NCBI RefSeq assembly: GCF_037095735.1
Contig: NZ_JBAWKD010000001.1
Span: forward strand, 744,001 to 808,000
Length of the DNA stretch: 64,000 nucleotides
Source: Frigidibacter sp037095735
Lineage (GTDB): Bacteria > Pseudomonadota > Alphaproteobacteria > Rhodobacterales > Rhodobacteraceae
Direction: 5' to 3'
The notes beneath the pieces are model-generated. The model was not told where the DNA came from and searched no databases. It saw only the letters and a list, made by a program, of their open reading frames with translations. How positions within the stretch are numbered: position 1 is the stretch's first letter; each line of letters opens with the position of its first letter. Position numbers and translations under genes: made by a program. Of the stretch, positions 32,484 to 42,269 are shown one piece after another.

Positions 32484-34676
32484 ATGCAGCTCATCGAGAA
32501 GGCGGAGGCCGAGGCTCTTGCCGCGGCCCGCCATGGCGAGCCCTTCGCCGTGCTGGGCCTGCATCCCTTCGGCCTCGATCATGCGCTGCGCTGTCTCGCC
32601 CCCGGGGCCGAGCGGGTGCGCGCGGTCTTTGCCAGCGGCATCGAGGCCGATCTGGCCGAGGTGATCCCCGGCGTCTTCGCCGGGCTGATCGCCGGGCTTG
32701 GCCCCATACCCGGCCCCTACCGGCTGCACGCGCAGGGCTATGGCGCGGAATGGGACTGGGACGACCCCTACCGCTTCCCGCCGGTGCTGGGCGAGATCGA
32801 CGAGCACCTGATGGCCGAGGGCCGGCACATGCGGCTCTGGCAGCGGCTGGGCGCGCATCCGATGACCCATGAAGGGGTCGAGGGCACCGCCTTCGCCGTC
32901 TGGGCGCCGAACGCGACGCGCGTTTCGGTCGTGGGCGACTTCACCTTCTGGGACCCGGCCCGCGCGCCGATGCGCCGCCGCGGCGCGACGGGGATCTGGG
33001 AGATCTTCCTGCCCGGCGTCGCCGAGGGCGAGACCTACAAATACGACCTGCTGGGTCCGGGCGGCGTGGCCCTGCCGCAGAAGGCCGACCCGGTCGGCTT
33101 CGGGGCCGAGCATCCGCCGGCCACCGCCTCGGTCATCCGCCGCCTGCCCGCGCCCGCCGGCCCCGCCGCGCAGGCCAAGCGCGCCGCGGCCAATGCGGTC
33201 GACGCGCCGATCTCGATCTACGAGGTCCACTTGGGCTCGTGGAAGCGACGGGTGGAAGAGGGTGACCGCCGCCTGAGCTACAAGGAGCTGGCGCGCGAGC
33301 TGGTGGGCTATGCCCGCGACATGGGCTTCACCCATCTGGAGCTGCTGCCGGTCAGCGAGTTTCCCTTCGACGGCAGCTGGGGCTACCAGCCGATCGGCAT
33401 GTTCGCCCCCACGATCCGCCACGGCACGCCCGCCGAGTTCAAGGCCTTCGTCAGCGCCGCGCACGAGGCGGGCCTGGGCGTGATCCTCGACTGGGTGCCG
33501 GGGCATTTCCCGACCGACGCCCACGGGCTTGGCCAGTTCGACGGCACCGCGCTTTACGAACATGCCGACCCGAAGGAAGGCTTCCATCGTGACTGGAACA
33601 CGCTGATCTACAACTACGGCCGGCGCGAGGTCAGGAACTACCTGATCGCGAACGCCATCTACTGGCTGAAGGAATACGGCGTCGACGGGCTGCGCGTGGA
33701 TGCCGTGGCCTCGATGCTCTACCGCGACTATTCCCGCCCCCATGGCGAATGGGTCCCGAACGTCCACGGCGGGCGCGAGAACCTCGAGGCCATCGACTTC
33801 CTGCGCGAGATGAACGTGGCGGTCTACGGCGAGGTGCCGGGCGCGCTGACCGCGGCCGAGGAAAGCACCAGCTTCCCCGGCGTCTCGCGCCCCGCCCATC
33901 ACGGGGGTCTGGGCTTCGGGTTCAAGTGGAACATGGGCTGGATGAACGACTCGCTGTCCTACATGGAGCGCGACCCGATCCACCGCCGCTGGCACCACAA
34001 CCAGATGACCTTCGCCACCGCCTATGCCTGGTCGGAAAATTTCATCCTGCCGATCAGCCATGACGAGGTCGTGCACGGCAAGGGCTCGATGCTGGGCAAG
34101 ATGCCCGGCAACGGCTGGGAGCAGTTCGCCAACCTCCGCGCCTTCTACGGCTTCATGTGGGCGCATCCGGGCAAGAAGCTGCTGTTCATGGGCCAGGAAT
34201 TCGCGCAAGGGCGCGAGTGGAATCACGACGCCAGCCTCGATTGGCACCAGCTCGACATCCCCGAGCATGCGGGCATCCAGCGCCTCGTGCGCGATCTGAA
34301 CCACCTCTACCGCGACACGCCCGCGCTCTGGCGGCGCGAGACCGATCCGACGGCGTTCCACTGGATCGACGCCGACAATGCCGACCAGTCGGTGTTCAGT
34401 TTCGCGCGCCACGGCGCCGAGGACGACGCGCCGGTGGTGGTCATCGTGAACATGACGCCGATGGAACGTCACGATTTTCGCGTGGGGTTCCCGGAACAAG
34501 GCCGCTGGGCAGAGGTTCTGAACACGGATGCGGCGCCTTACGGTGGCGGCAATCGCGGCAACATGGGCGGCGTCTTCGCCGGGCCCGAGCCGTGGAACGG
34601 CCAGCCGGCCTCGGCCAGCCTGACGCTGCCGCCGCTGTCGGCAATGATCTTCCGCCGCGAACGCGCGACGGCTTGA
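32484..34676 (+). CDS. glgB: 1,4-alpha-glucan branching enzyme
   Basis: Makes alpha-1,6 branches in glycogen. The 730-residue GH13_9 protein has two N-terminal carbohydrate-binding beta domains (the second with TAFAVWAPNATRVSVVGDF). The catalytic barrel has the nucleophile at about D406 (DGLRVDAVASMLY), the acid/base at about E459 (TAAEESTSFPGVS) and LPISHDEVVHGKGS. The C-terminal beta domain follows. The start at 32484 is preceded by GGGGAGAAG. It follows glgP by 50 bp and precedes glgC by 24 bp. Confidence 0.97.
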   Translation: MQLIEKAEAEALAAARHGEPFAVLGLHPFGLDHALRCLAPGAERVRAVFASGIEADLAEVIPGVFAGLIAGLGPIPGPYRLHAQGYGAEWDWDDPYRFPPVLGEIDEHLMAEGRHMRLWQRLGAHPMTHEGVEGTAFAVWAPNATRVSVVGDFTFWDPARAPMRRRGATGIWEIFLPGVAEGETYKYDLLGPGGVALPQKADPVGFGAEHPPATASVIRRLPAPAGPAAQAKRAAANAVDAPISIYEVHLGSWKRRVEEGDRRLSYKELARELVGYARDMGFTHLELLPVSEFPFDGSWGYQPIGMFAPTIRHGTPAEFKAFVSAAHEAGLGVILDWVPGHFPTDAHGLGQFDGTALYEHADPKEGFHRDWNTLIYNYGRREVRNYLIANAIYWLKEYGVDGLRVDAVASMLYRDYSRPHGEWVPNVHGGRENLEAIDFLREMNVAVYGEVPGALTAAEESTSFPGVSRPAHHGGLGFGFKWNMGWMNDSLSYMERDPIHRRWHHNQMTFATAYAWSENFILPISHDEVVHGKGSMLGKMPGNGWEQFANLRAFYGFMWAHPGKKLLFMGQEFAQGREWNHDASLDWHQLDIPEHAGIQRLVRDLNHLYRDTPALWRRETDPTAFHWIDADNADQSVFSFARHGAEDDAPVVVIVNMTPMERHDFRVGFPEQGRWAEVLNTDAAPYGGGNRGNMGGVFAGPEPWNGQPASASLTLPPLSAMIFRRERATA

Positions 34677-34700
34677 CGGAAGAAGGGGGAGGGGGACGAC

Positions 34701-35975
34701 ATGCAGGCACAACCGAACGACAGGCTCTCGCGCCGCGCCATGGCCTTCGTGCTGGCCGGCGGCCGCGGCAGCCGGTTGAAGGAACTGACCGACAGCCGCG
34801 CGAAACCGGCGGTCTATTTCGGCGGCAAGACCCGGATCATCGACTTCGCGCTGTCGAACGCGCTGAACTCGGGCATCCGCAAGATGGCGGTGGCCACGCA
34901 GTACAAGGCGCATTCGCTGATCCGCCACCTGCAGCGCGGCTGGACCTTCTTCCGCGCCGAGCGGGGCGAATATCTCGACATCCTGCCCGCCTCGCAGCGG
35001 GTGGACGAGAACCGCTGGTATCGCGGCACCGCCGACGCGGTCACCCAGAACATCGACATCGTCGACAGCTACGACATCGACTACGTCGTGATCCTTGCGG
35101 GCGACCACATCTACAAGATGGACTACGAGGTGATGCTGAAGCAGCACGTCGAGACGGGGGCCGACGTGACCGTGGGCTGCCTGACCGTGCCGCGCAAGGA
35201 AGCCTCGGCCTTCGGGGTGATGGACATCGACCGCGACCGGCGGATCCTGAAGTTCCTCGAAAAGCCCAAGGATCCGCCCGGCATGCCCGGCGATCCCGAC
35301 CGCACGCTGTGTTCGATGGGGATCTATGTCTTCACCTGGTCCTTCCTGCGCGAACTGCTTCTGGAAGATGCCGAGGATCCGAACTCGACCCACGATTTCG
35401 GCACCGACCTGATCCCGGCCATCGTGAAGAACGGAAAGGCCATGGTGCATCCGTTCGAGGAAAGCTGCGTCACCTCGACCGACGAAAGCCCGGCCTACTG
35501 GCGCGACGTCGGCACGATCGACGCCTTCCATCAGGCCAACATCGACCTGACGAACTTCACGCCCGACCTCGACATCTACGACACCCGCTGGCCGATCTGG
35601 ACCTATGGCGAGCTGACGCCGCCCGCGAAGTTCATCCATGACGAAGAAGGCCGGCGCGGCTCGGCCATTTCGTCGATGGTCGCGGGGGGCTGCATCATCT
35701 CGGGCACCGAGGTGCGCGAGTCGCTGCTGTTCACCGGCGTGCAGAGCCACAGCTATTCGCAGCTGCATCAGGTTGTGGCGCTGCCTTACGCACAGGTGCA
35801 CCGATCCGCGCGTCTCAGCCGCGTCGTGCTCGACCGCGGCGTGCAGGTGCCCGCAGGCCTTGTGGTCGGCGAGGACCCGGTCGAGGATGGCAAGTGGTTC
35901 CGCGTCTCGGAAGGGGGCGTGGTGCTGATCACCCAGCCGATGCTCGACCGCCGCGCCGCGACGCTCGAAGGCTGA
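34701..35975 (+). CDS. glgC: Glucose-1-phosphate adenylyltransferase
   Basis: Makes ADP-glucose from ATP and glucose-1-phosphate, the committed step of glycogen synthesis. The 424-residue protein has the nucleotide-binding FVLAGGRGSRLKELT (about 16-30), KPAVYFGGKTRIIDFALSN, the glucose-1-P-binding FLEKPKDPPGMPGDP region and the C-terminal left-handed beta-helix (SLLFTGVQSHSYSQL). The R/K-containing N terminus (NDRLSRRAMAFVL) resembles allosterically regulated bacterial enzymes. The ATG at 34701 is preceded by GGGGGAGGGGG. Confidence 0.97.
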   Translation: MQAQPNDRLSRRAMAFVLAGGRGSRLKELTDSRAKPAVYFGGKTRIIDFALSNALNSGIRKMAVATQYKAHSLIRHLQRGWTFFRAERGEYLDILPASQRVDENRWYRGTADAVTQNIDIVDSYDIDYVVILAGDHIYKMDYEVMLKQHVETGADVTVGCLTVPRKEASAFGVMDIDRDRRILKFLEKPKDPPGMPGDPDRTLCSMGIYVFTWSFLRELLLEDAEDPNSTHDFGTDLIPAIVKNGKAMVHPFEESCVTSTDESPAYWRDVGTIDAFHQANIDLTNFTPDLDIYDTRWPIWTYGELTPPAKFIHDEEGRRGSAISSMVAGGCIISGTEVRESLLFTGVQSHSYSQLHQVVALPYAQVHRSARLSRVVLDRGVQVPAGLVVGEDPVEDGKWFRVSEGGVVLITQPMLDRRAATLEG

Positions 35976-36019
35976 CACCGGATCGACGACAGGATCAACG
36001 ACAGGGGACGGCGGGACGG

Positions 36020-37498
36020 ATGACGACCATCATGGCCGAGGCGGAAAACGGGGTTCTGCCGGCAAAGGGGCGTGTGCTCTCCGTCACCTCGGAATGCGTG
36101 CCGCTGATCAAGACCGGGGGGCTGGCCGACGTGGCCGGCGCCCTGCCCGCCGCCCTTCGGGCCGAGGGCTGGGACATGCGCGTGCTGATGCCCGCCTATC
36201 CGGGCCTGAAAGAGCGCTTCGCGGCGCTCGAGCCGGTCTGGGGCGAGCCCGACGTGATGGGCGGCCCGGCGCAGGTGCTGGCCGGGCGGCTCGAGGGCAT
36301 CGATTTCCTGATGTTCGACGCGCCGCACCTCTTCGACCGCGCGGGCTCGCCCTATCTCGGCCCCGACGGGCTCGACCACCCCGACAATGCCGAACGCTTC
36401 GCCGCGCTCAGTTGGGCCGCGGCCGCGATCGCCCGCGACGGGCTGTCGACGGGGTGGAAGCCCGACGTGATCCACGCCCATGACTGGCAGGGCGGCCTCG
36501 CCCCGGTCTATGCCCGGCTGCAGGGCCTGTCCGTGGGCACCGTCGTCACCATCCACAACATCGCCTTCCAGGGTCTCGCGCCCGCAGAGAAGATGGGCGC
36601 CCTGCGCCTGTCGTGGGACGCGTTCCATTCCGGCATGTTCGAATACTGGGGCCAGATCTCGGCCCTGAAGGGCGGCATCACCGCCGCCGACCGCGTCACC
36701 ACCGTCTCGCCGACCTATGCGCGCGAGCTGATGCGGCCAGAGGTCGGCATGGGCCTGCAGGGCGTGATCGCCGACCGCGGCGCCGCGATGACCGGCATCC
36801 TGAACGGCATCGACGAGATCGCCTGGAACCCGGAGGCCGACCCCGGCGTGCTGCCCTATTCGACGCGCCAGATGAAGGGCAAGGCCGCCAACCGCGACCG
36901 GCTGCGCGCCGATTTCGGGCTGGGCGAGGTGCCGGGGCCGCTGGCCGTCGTCGTGTCGCGCATGTCGTGGCAGAAGGGCCTCGACCTGCTGCCCCAAGTT
37001 CTCGACGGCTTCGTCGCCCGCGGCGGCGGGCTGGCGGTGCTGGGCGCGGGCGATGCCGAGATCTCGGCCGGCCTCGCCGCCGTCGCCGCCCGCCATCCGG
37101 GCCGCGTCGCGGTGCGCACCGGCTATGACGAGGCGCTGCCGCACCGGATGTTCGCCGGCGGCGACGCGGTGCTGGTGCCCTCGCGGTTCGAGCCCTGCGG
37201 CCTGACCCAGATGTACGGGCTGCGCTACGGCGCGGTGCCGGTCGTCTCGGCGGTGGGCGGTCTGGCCGATACCGTCATCGACGCGAACAAGGCAGCCCTC
37301 GACGCGGGCTGCGCGACGGGCGTCGTCTTCACGCAGGTCGATCGCCTTGGCCTTGCGCAGGCACTCGACCGCCTTGTCGATCTCTACGCCCAGCCGGGGG
37401 TCTTCCGCGCGATCCAGCGCGCGGGTATGAAGCAGGACATGGGCTGGCGGCGCTCTGCCGCGGCCTATGCAAGGCTTTACGAGGACATCCGCGCGTGA
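36020..37498 (+). CDS. glgA: Glycogen synthase (ADP-glucose)
   Basis: GT5 enzyme that extends alpha-1,4-glucan from ADP-glucose. The 492-residue protein carries the ADP-glucose-binding KTGGLADVAGALP near the N terminus, the HAHDWQGGLAP segment, NGIDEIAWNP, SRMSWQKGLDL and the C-terminal SRFEPCGLTQMYGLRYG motif containing the E-x7-E-like catalytic glutamate. The start at 36020 is chosen with GGGGAC about 10 nt upstream; ATG 36032 is an alternative. The end overlaps glgX (GTGA), so the two are translationally coupled. Confidence 0.96.
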   Translation: MTTIMAEAENGVLPAKGRVLSVTSECVPLIKTGGLADVAGALPAALRAEGWDMRVLMPAYPGLKERFAALEPVWGEPDVMGGPAQVLAGRLEGIDFLMFDAPHLFDRAGSPYLGPDGLDHPDNAERFAALSWAAAAIARDGLSTGWKPDVIHAHDWQGGLAPVYARLQGLSVGTVVTIHNIAFQGLAPAEKMGALRLSWDAFHSGMFEYWGQISALKGGITAADRVTTVSPTYARELMRPEVGMGLQGVIADRGAAMTGILNGIDEIAWNPEADPGVLPYSTRQMKGKAANRDRLRADFGLGEVPGPLAVVVSRMSWQKGLDLLPQVLDGFVARGGGLAVLGAGDAEISAGLAAVAARHPGRVAVRTGYDEALPHRMFAGGDAVLVPSRFEPCGLTQMYGLRYGAVPVVSAVGGLADTVIDANKAALDAGCATGVVFTQVDRLGLAQALDRLVDLYAQPGVFRAIQRAGMKQDMGWRRSAAAYARLYEDIRA

Positions 37499-39645
37499 AC
37501 GCACCGCCGCAGCCGCAGCCCAGATCGGTCAAGCCCCGCACGATCCCGGCCAAGCTGCCCCACCACGGCCTCTCTGCCGGCCGCCCCGACCCGCTGGGCG
37601 CGACCTGGGACGGCGAGGGCGTGAACTTCGCCATCTTCTCGGCCGATGCCGAGCTGATCGAGCTTTGCCTGTTCTCGGAAGACGGCCGCACCGAGCTTGC
37701 GCGCATCCCGCTGCGCGAGCGCGACGGCGACGTCTGGCATGTCTACGTCGCGGGGCTGACGCCCGGCACGCTCTACGGCTACCGCGCGCATGGCCGCTAC
37801 CTGCCGGAAGAGGGCTTCCGCTTCAACGCGAACAAGCTTCTGATCGACCCCTATGCCAAGCGCCTGACCGGGCCCCTGCGCCACACGGATGCGACGCTGG
37901 GCTACATCGCGAAATCCCCGCGCGCCGATCTCAGCTTCGACACCCGCGACTCTGCCTTCGCCGTCCCGAAGGCCATCGTCACCGACCCCGGCTTCGCCTG
38001 GGGCGAGGATCGCCCGCCGCGCCACCGCCGCTCGCTTTCGGTGCATTACGAGACGCATGTGAAGGGCATGACCGCCCAGCATCCGGGCGTGGACCGGCGC
38101 AAGCGCGGCACCTTCCTGGGCCTCGCCTCGGCGCCGGTGCTCGACCACCTGAACAAGCTTGGCGTCACCACCGTGCAGCTGATGCCGGTGCAGGCCCATG
38201 TCGACGAACGCTTCCTGACCGAAAAGGCCCTGACCAACTACTGGGGCTATTCCACCATAGGCTTCTTCGCCCCCGATCCGCGGTTTTTGCGTGAAAACCA
38301 GCTCTGGGAATTCCAGACGATGGTGCGCCGCTTCCACTCGGCCGGGATCGAGGTGATCCTCGACGTGGTCTACAACCACACCGGCGAGGGCAACCACCTT
38401 GGCCCGACGCTGTCGTTCCGCGGGCTCGACAACCGCAGCTACTACCGCCTCGGCCAGAACCCGCGCTTCTACGACGACGTCACCGGCACCGGGAACACGC
38501 TGAACATCGACCACCCGGCGGTGCTGCGGATGGTGATGGACAGCCTGCGCTACTGGGTCGAGACGATGCATGTCGACGGCTTCCGCTTCGACCTTGCCAC
38601 CACGCTCGGCCGCGGCCCGCAGGGCTTCGACGCCTCGCGCGGCTTCGTTTCGGCGATCCGGCAGGACCCGGTCCTGAACCGCGTGAAACTGGTGGCGGAA
38701 CCCTGGGACGTGGGCCTTGGCGGCTATCAGCTGGGCCAGTTCCCGCATCCCTTCCTGGAACTGAACGACCGCTACCGCGACTGCGTGCGCCGCTTCTGGA
38801 AGGGCGAGGCCGGCACCATCGGGGAACTGGCCGGCCGCCTCACCGGCTCGGCCGAGCTGTTCGACCGGCAGGGCCGCGGCGCGACCTCGTCGGTGAACTT
38901 CGTGACCTCGCATGACGGCTTCACGCTGGAAGACACCGTCAGCTACGGCGCCAAGCGCAACTGGGCCAATGGCGAGGAAAACCGCGACGGCCACGAGCCC
39001 AACCATTCCGACAACATGGGGGTCGAGGGGCCGAGCGGCGATCCGAAGATCCGGTCCGCCCGCGACCAGCGCAAGCGCAACCTGCTGGCGACGCTGTTCC
39101 TGTCCCAGGGCACGCCGATGCTGCTGTCGGGCGACGAGATCGGCAATTCGCAGGGCGGCAACAACAACGCCTATGCGCAGGACAACCCGACCTCCTGGGT
39201 GAACTGGGACCGGCCCGACCGGGCGCTGGCGGCCTTCACCGGCCGCCTCGCCGCCCTGCGCCGCACCCATCCGGTGCTGCGCCAGCGGCTGTTCCTGCAC
39301 GCCCTGCCCCGCCACAAGGACGGTATCCCCGACATCTTCTGGCGCAAGCCGGACGGCGCCACGCCCGCGCCCGAGGACTGGCAGGACCCGTCGTGGAAGA
39401 CGCTCTGCGTCGAACTGCGCGCCTCGTCCTTCACCCCGGCCTATTCGATGACCGACGATGTCGTCTTCATCGTCTTCAACGCCGGCGAGGGAACCGATGT
39501 CACCCTGCCGGATTGCCTTCCGGGCCGGGGCTGGACGCGGATGCTCGACACTGCCCTGCCCGAGGCCGCGCCCGCGCGCGTCTCCGGCCCCGTCATCCCC
39601 GTCGCCGCGCAGTCGGTGACGCTTTTCACCCAGGCGGCCGCCTGA
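37495..39645 (+). CDS. glgX: Glycogen debranching enzyme GlgX
   Basis: GH13_11 isoamylase-type enzyme that removes short side chains left by phosphorylase. The 716-residue protein has an N-terminal CBM48-like domain (PLGATWDGEGVNFAIFSADAELIEL) and VYNHTGEGNHLGPTLSFRGLDN. The nucleophile is at about D366 (FRFDLATTLGR), the acid/base at about E402 (LVAEPWDVG) and the third acidic residue in TSHDGFTLED. The GTG start at 37495 overlaps the glgA stop. It liberates maltotetraose-like oligosaccharides that the divergent alpha-glucosidase could use. Confidence 0.96.
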   Translation: MNAPPQPQPRSVKPRTIPAKLPHHGLSAGRPDPLGATWDGEGVNFAIFSADAELIELCLFSEDGRTELARIPLRERDGDVWHVYVAGLTPGTLYGYRAHGRYLPEEGFRFNANKLLIDPYAKRLTGPLRHTDATLGYIAKSPRADLSFDTRDSAFAVPKAIVTDPGFAWGEDRPPRHRRSLSVHYETHVKGMTAQHPGVDRRKRGTFLGLASAPVLDHLNKLGVTTVQLMPVQAHVDERFLTEKALTNYWGYSTIGFFAPDPRFLRENQLWEFQTMVRRFHSAGIEVILDVVYNHTGEGNHLGPTLSFRGLDNRSYYRLGQNPRFYDDVTGTGNTLNIDHPAVLRMVMDSLRYWVETMHVDGFRFDLATTLGRGPQGFDASRGFVSAIRQDPVLNRVKLVAEPWDVGLGGYQLGQFPHPFLELNDRYRDCVRRFWKGEAGTIGELAGRLTGSAELFDRQGRGATSSVNFVTSHDGFTLEDTVSYGAKRNWANGEENRDGHEPNHSDNMGVEGPSGDPKIRSARDQRKRNLLATLFLSQGTPMLLSGDEIGNSQGGNNNAYAQDNPTSWVNWDRPDRALAAFTGRLAALRRTHPVLRQRLFLHALPRHKDGIPDIFWRKPDGATPAPEDWQDPSWKTLCVELRASSFTPAYSMTDDVVFIVFNAGEGTDVTLPDCLPGRGWTRMLDTALPEAAPARVSGPVIPVAAQSVTLFTQAAA

Positions 39646-39690
39646 CGGCCGGCCCCCAGACGACACGCCAAGACGACACCAGGAGCGATC

Positions 39691-41322
39691 ATGAAGATCA
39701 CGACCCACCAGACGGCCGGCTTCCCGGATCAGAAACCCGGCACCTCCGGCCTGCGCAAGAAGACCCGCGCCTTCATGGAGCCGCTCTACCTCGAGAACTT
39801 CGTGCAGGCGATCTTCGACGCCACCGGCGGCGCCGCGGGCCAGACCTATGTCGTCGGCGGCGACGGGCGCTATTTCAACGACCGCGCCGTGCAGGTGATC
39901 CTGCGCATGGCCGCCGCGAACGGCGCGAAACGCGTGATCGTCGGCCAGGGCGGGATCCTCTCGACCCCCGCGGCGTCGCATCTGATCCGCAAGCGCGGCA
40001 CCGATGGTGGCATCATCCTGTCGGCCAGCCACAACCCCGGTGGCATCGACGAGGACTTCGGCATCAAGTTCAACATGCCGAACGGCGGCCCGGCCCCGGA
40101 ATCGGTGACCGAAAAGATCTTCGCCGCCGCCAAGGCCCCCGGCGAGTTCAAGATCGCCGAGACGCAGGACATCGACCTTGGCACCATCGGCGAGACCCGG
40201 CTGGGCGAGACGGTGGTCGAGATCGTCGATCCCGTCACCGACTATGCCGCGCTGATGGAGACGCTGTTCGACTTCCCGGCGATCCGCCGCATGATCGAGG
40301 GCGGCTTCCGCCTGCGCTTCGACGCGATGCATGCCGTGACCGGCCCCTACGCGACCGAGATCCTCGAAAACCGCCTTGGCGCCCGCGCGGGGACGGTGAT
40401 CAACGGCAAGCCCCTGCCCGATTTCGGCGGCGGCCACCCGGACCCGAACCCGACCTGGGCGCGGACCCTGATGAACGAGATGATGGGCGAGGGGCCGAAG
40501 CAGTTCGGCGCCGCCTCGGACGGCGACGGCGACCGCAACATGATCCTTGGCCGCGGCGTCTATGTCTCGCCCTCGGACAGCCTCGCGGTGATCTGCGAAC
40601 ACGCGACCCTCGCGCCGGGCTATGCCAAGGGTCTGAAGGGCGTCGCCCGCTCTATGCCGACCTCGGCCGCCGCCGACCGCGTGGCCGAGGCGCTGGGCAT
40701 CGGCTCCTATGAAACCCCCACCGGCTGGAAGTTCTTCGGCAACCTCCTCGACGGCGGCCGCGCCACGATCTGCGGCGAGGAAAGCTTCGGCACCGGCTCG
40801 GACCATGTCCGCGAAAAGGACGGGCTCTGGGCGGTGCTGATGTGGCTCAACATCCTGGCCGCCACCGGCAAGTCGGTGAAAGAGTTGCTGGCCGACCATT
40901 GGGCGCGCTTCGGGCGCACCTACTACAGCCGCCACGACTACGAGGCCGTCGACAAGACCGCGGCCGAGGCGATGGTGGACAGGCTCCGCGCCAGCCTCGC
41001 CACGCTGCCGGGCACGCAGGTGCAGGGCCTGACGGTGAAAGAGGCGGACGATTTCGCCTACACCGACCCGGTCGACGGCTCGACCTCGGCCAAGCAGGGC
41101 ATCCGGGTGCTGTTCGAGGACGGCTCGCGCTTCGTCATCCGCCTCTCGGGCACCGGCACCGAGGGCGCGACGATCCGGCTGTATCTCGAGCGCTACGAGC
41201 CCGACGCGGCCAAGCAGGGCATGGAGGTGCAGGAGGCGCTGGCCCCGGTCATCGCCGCGGCCGAGGATCTTGCCGGCCTCGCGCAGGCCACGGGCCGCAC
41301 CGCGCCCGACGTGATCACCTGA
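39691..41322 (+). CDS. pgm: Alpha-D-glucose phosphoglucomutase
   Basis: Interconverts glucose-6-phosphate and glucose-1-phosphate, linking central metabolism to ADP-glucose and phosphorolysis. The 543-residue enzyme of the glucose-specific class begins KITTHQTAGFPDQKPGTSGLRKKT. The phosphoserine is about S113 in LSASHNPGGIDEDFGIKFN, the metal loop is SDGDGDRN, the sugar-binding loop is GEESFGTGSDH, and the phosphate loop is RLSGTGTEGATIRLY. It closes the glg operon 45 bp after glgX and is followed by a terminator. Confidence 0.97.
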   Translation: MKITTHQTAGFPDQKPGTSGLRKKTRAFMEPLYLENFVQAIFDATGGAAGQTYVVGGDGRYFNDRAVQVILRMAAANGAKRVIVGQGGILSTPAASHLIRKRGTDGGIILSASHNPGGIDEDFGIKFNMPNGGPAPESVTEKIFAAAKAPGEFKIAETQDIDLGTIGETRLGETVVEIVDPVTDYAALMETLFDFPAIRRMIEGGFRLRFDAMHAVTGPYATEILENRLGARAGTVINGKPLPDFGGGHPDPNPTWARTLMNEMMGEGPKQFGAASDGDGDRNMILGRGVYVSPSDSLAVICEHATLAPGYAKGLKGVARSMPTSAAADRVAEALGIGSYETPTGWKFFGNLLDGGRATICGEESFGTGSDHVREKDGLWAVLMWLNILAATGKSVKELLADHWARFGRTYYSRHDYEAVDKTAAEAMVDRLRASLATLPGTQVQGLTVKEADDFAYTDPVDGSTSAKQGIRVLFEDGSRFVIRLSGTGTEGATIRLYLERYEPDAAKQGMEVQEALAPVIAAAEDLAGLAQATGRTAPDVIT

Positions 41323-41346
41323 GCGCCTGACACGACGCCAGATCTG

Positions 41347-41380
41347 CGGCGGGCGCCCCCGGGGTGCCCGCCGTTTCGTT
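41347..41380 (+). terminator. Terminator of the glg operon
   Basis: The stem CGGCGGGC with GCCCGCCG, extended inward by CCCC/GGGG pairs, is followed by TTTCGTT, 24 nt after the pgm stop. It probably also limits read-through from the convergent GST-like gene. Confidence 0.8.
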
Positions 41381-41476
41381 GCCGACAGCGAGTCCTGTCC
41401 CGTATATAGCCCGCCCGTGCGCAAGCCAGGCGCCGCCGACCGCCGGAACAGCTCCCAGCATCGTGCCGGGCGCCCT

Positions 41477-42121
41477 TTAGCCCTGCCGCGCCGTATCGGC
41501 GGCCGCGTATTGGGCGATCTGGTCGTCATGCGCCTTGCGGAACGCCGGCCGCGCCCGCGCGCGCTCGACATAGGCGCAGAGCGCCGGGTATCCGGCCAGT
41601 GCGCCCAGATCCATCGGCACCCGAAGCACGTCCGACATCAGGATGTCGGCCACGCTGAACCGCCCGCAGGCCAGCCAGTCGCGCCCCGCCAGCACCGCCT
41701 CGAGCCGGGCGAAGCGCTGGCCCATCCACTCGGCCAGCGGGTTCACGTCGGGCTTGGACAACCCGATGACCCACCAGGGCACCGTCACCATCTCGACCGA
41801 GTTCAGCGCCGAGATCACCCATTGCAGCACCTCGGCCCGCGCCACCGGATCGCGCGGCATCAGCGCCTCGGACTTTTCGGCGATGTGCAGCAGGCAGGCG
41901 CCGCTTTCGAACAGGCGGATCTCGCCGTCCTGCAGGAAGGGCACCTGCCCGAAGGGCTGGCGTGCCAGATGCGCGGCGCCGCGGTCGGCGAAGGGCACCG
42001 TCTCGACCCGGTAGGGCAGCCCCGCCTCTTCCAGCGCCCAGCGCAGACGCAGGTCGCGCACATAGCCGCGCGGGCCGCTCGGCACCCAGTCGAAGGTCCA
42101 GATCGTCAACACTTCCGTCAT
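41477..42121 (-). CDS. Glutathione S-transferase family protein
   Basis: Soluble GST-fold protein of 214 residues. The N-terminal thioredoxin-like domain includes RDLRLRWALEEAGLPYRVETVPF and the cis-proline GQVPFLQDGEIRLFESGACLLHIA, which binds the glutathione backbone. The C-terminal helical domain has FSVADILMSDVLRVP, the N-capping-box region. The substrate cannot be inferred. The start at 42121 gives the standard MTEVLTIWTFD beginning. It is transcribed toward the glg operon and is divergent from pmbA, with about 150 bp of shared upstream DNA. Confidence 0.9.
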   Translation of the reverse strand: MTEVLTIWTFDWVPSGPRGYVRDLRLRWALEEAGLPYRVETVPFADRGAAHLARQPFGQVPFLQDGEIRLFESGACLLHIAEKSEALMPRDPVARAEVLQWVISALNSVEMVTVPWWVIGLSKPDVNPLAEWMGQRFARLEAVLAGRDWLACGRFSVADILMSDVLRVPMDLGALAGYPALCAYVERARARPAFRKAHDDQIAQYAAADTARQG

Positions 42122-42269
42122 TCCACCCTCCCAAGCTGGCCCCATCATCGCGCGAAACCCGCCCCGCGACCAGCACGCCGCCCCTCCGGTCCCCATCGGA
42201 CGGCCACTGGCCTTGCCATTCGGGGCCGAATGGATAAGTCCTGTCAGTGACCCGGACCCGGAGCTTCCC

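Noticed and set aside
32394..35978. Long minus-strand open frame across glgB and glgC
   Set aside because: Same antisense artefact; no recognisable domain, and the plus-strand genes are certain.
37477..41571. Very long minus-strand open frame across glgX and pgm (over 1300 codons)
   Set aside because: It is antisense to two well-recognised enzymes and reads as low-complexity alanine/glycine/arginine sequence; a by-product of strong third-position G+C bias.
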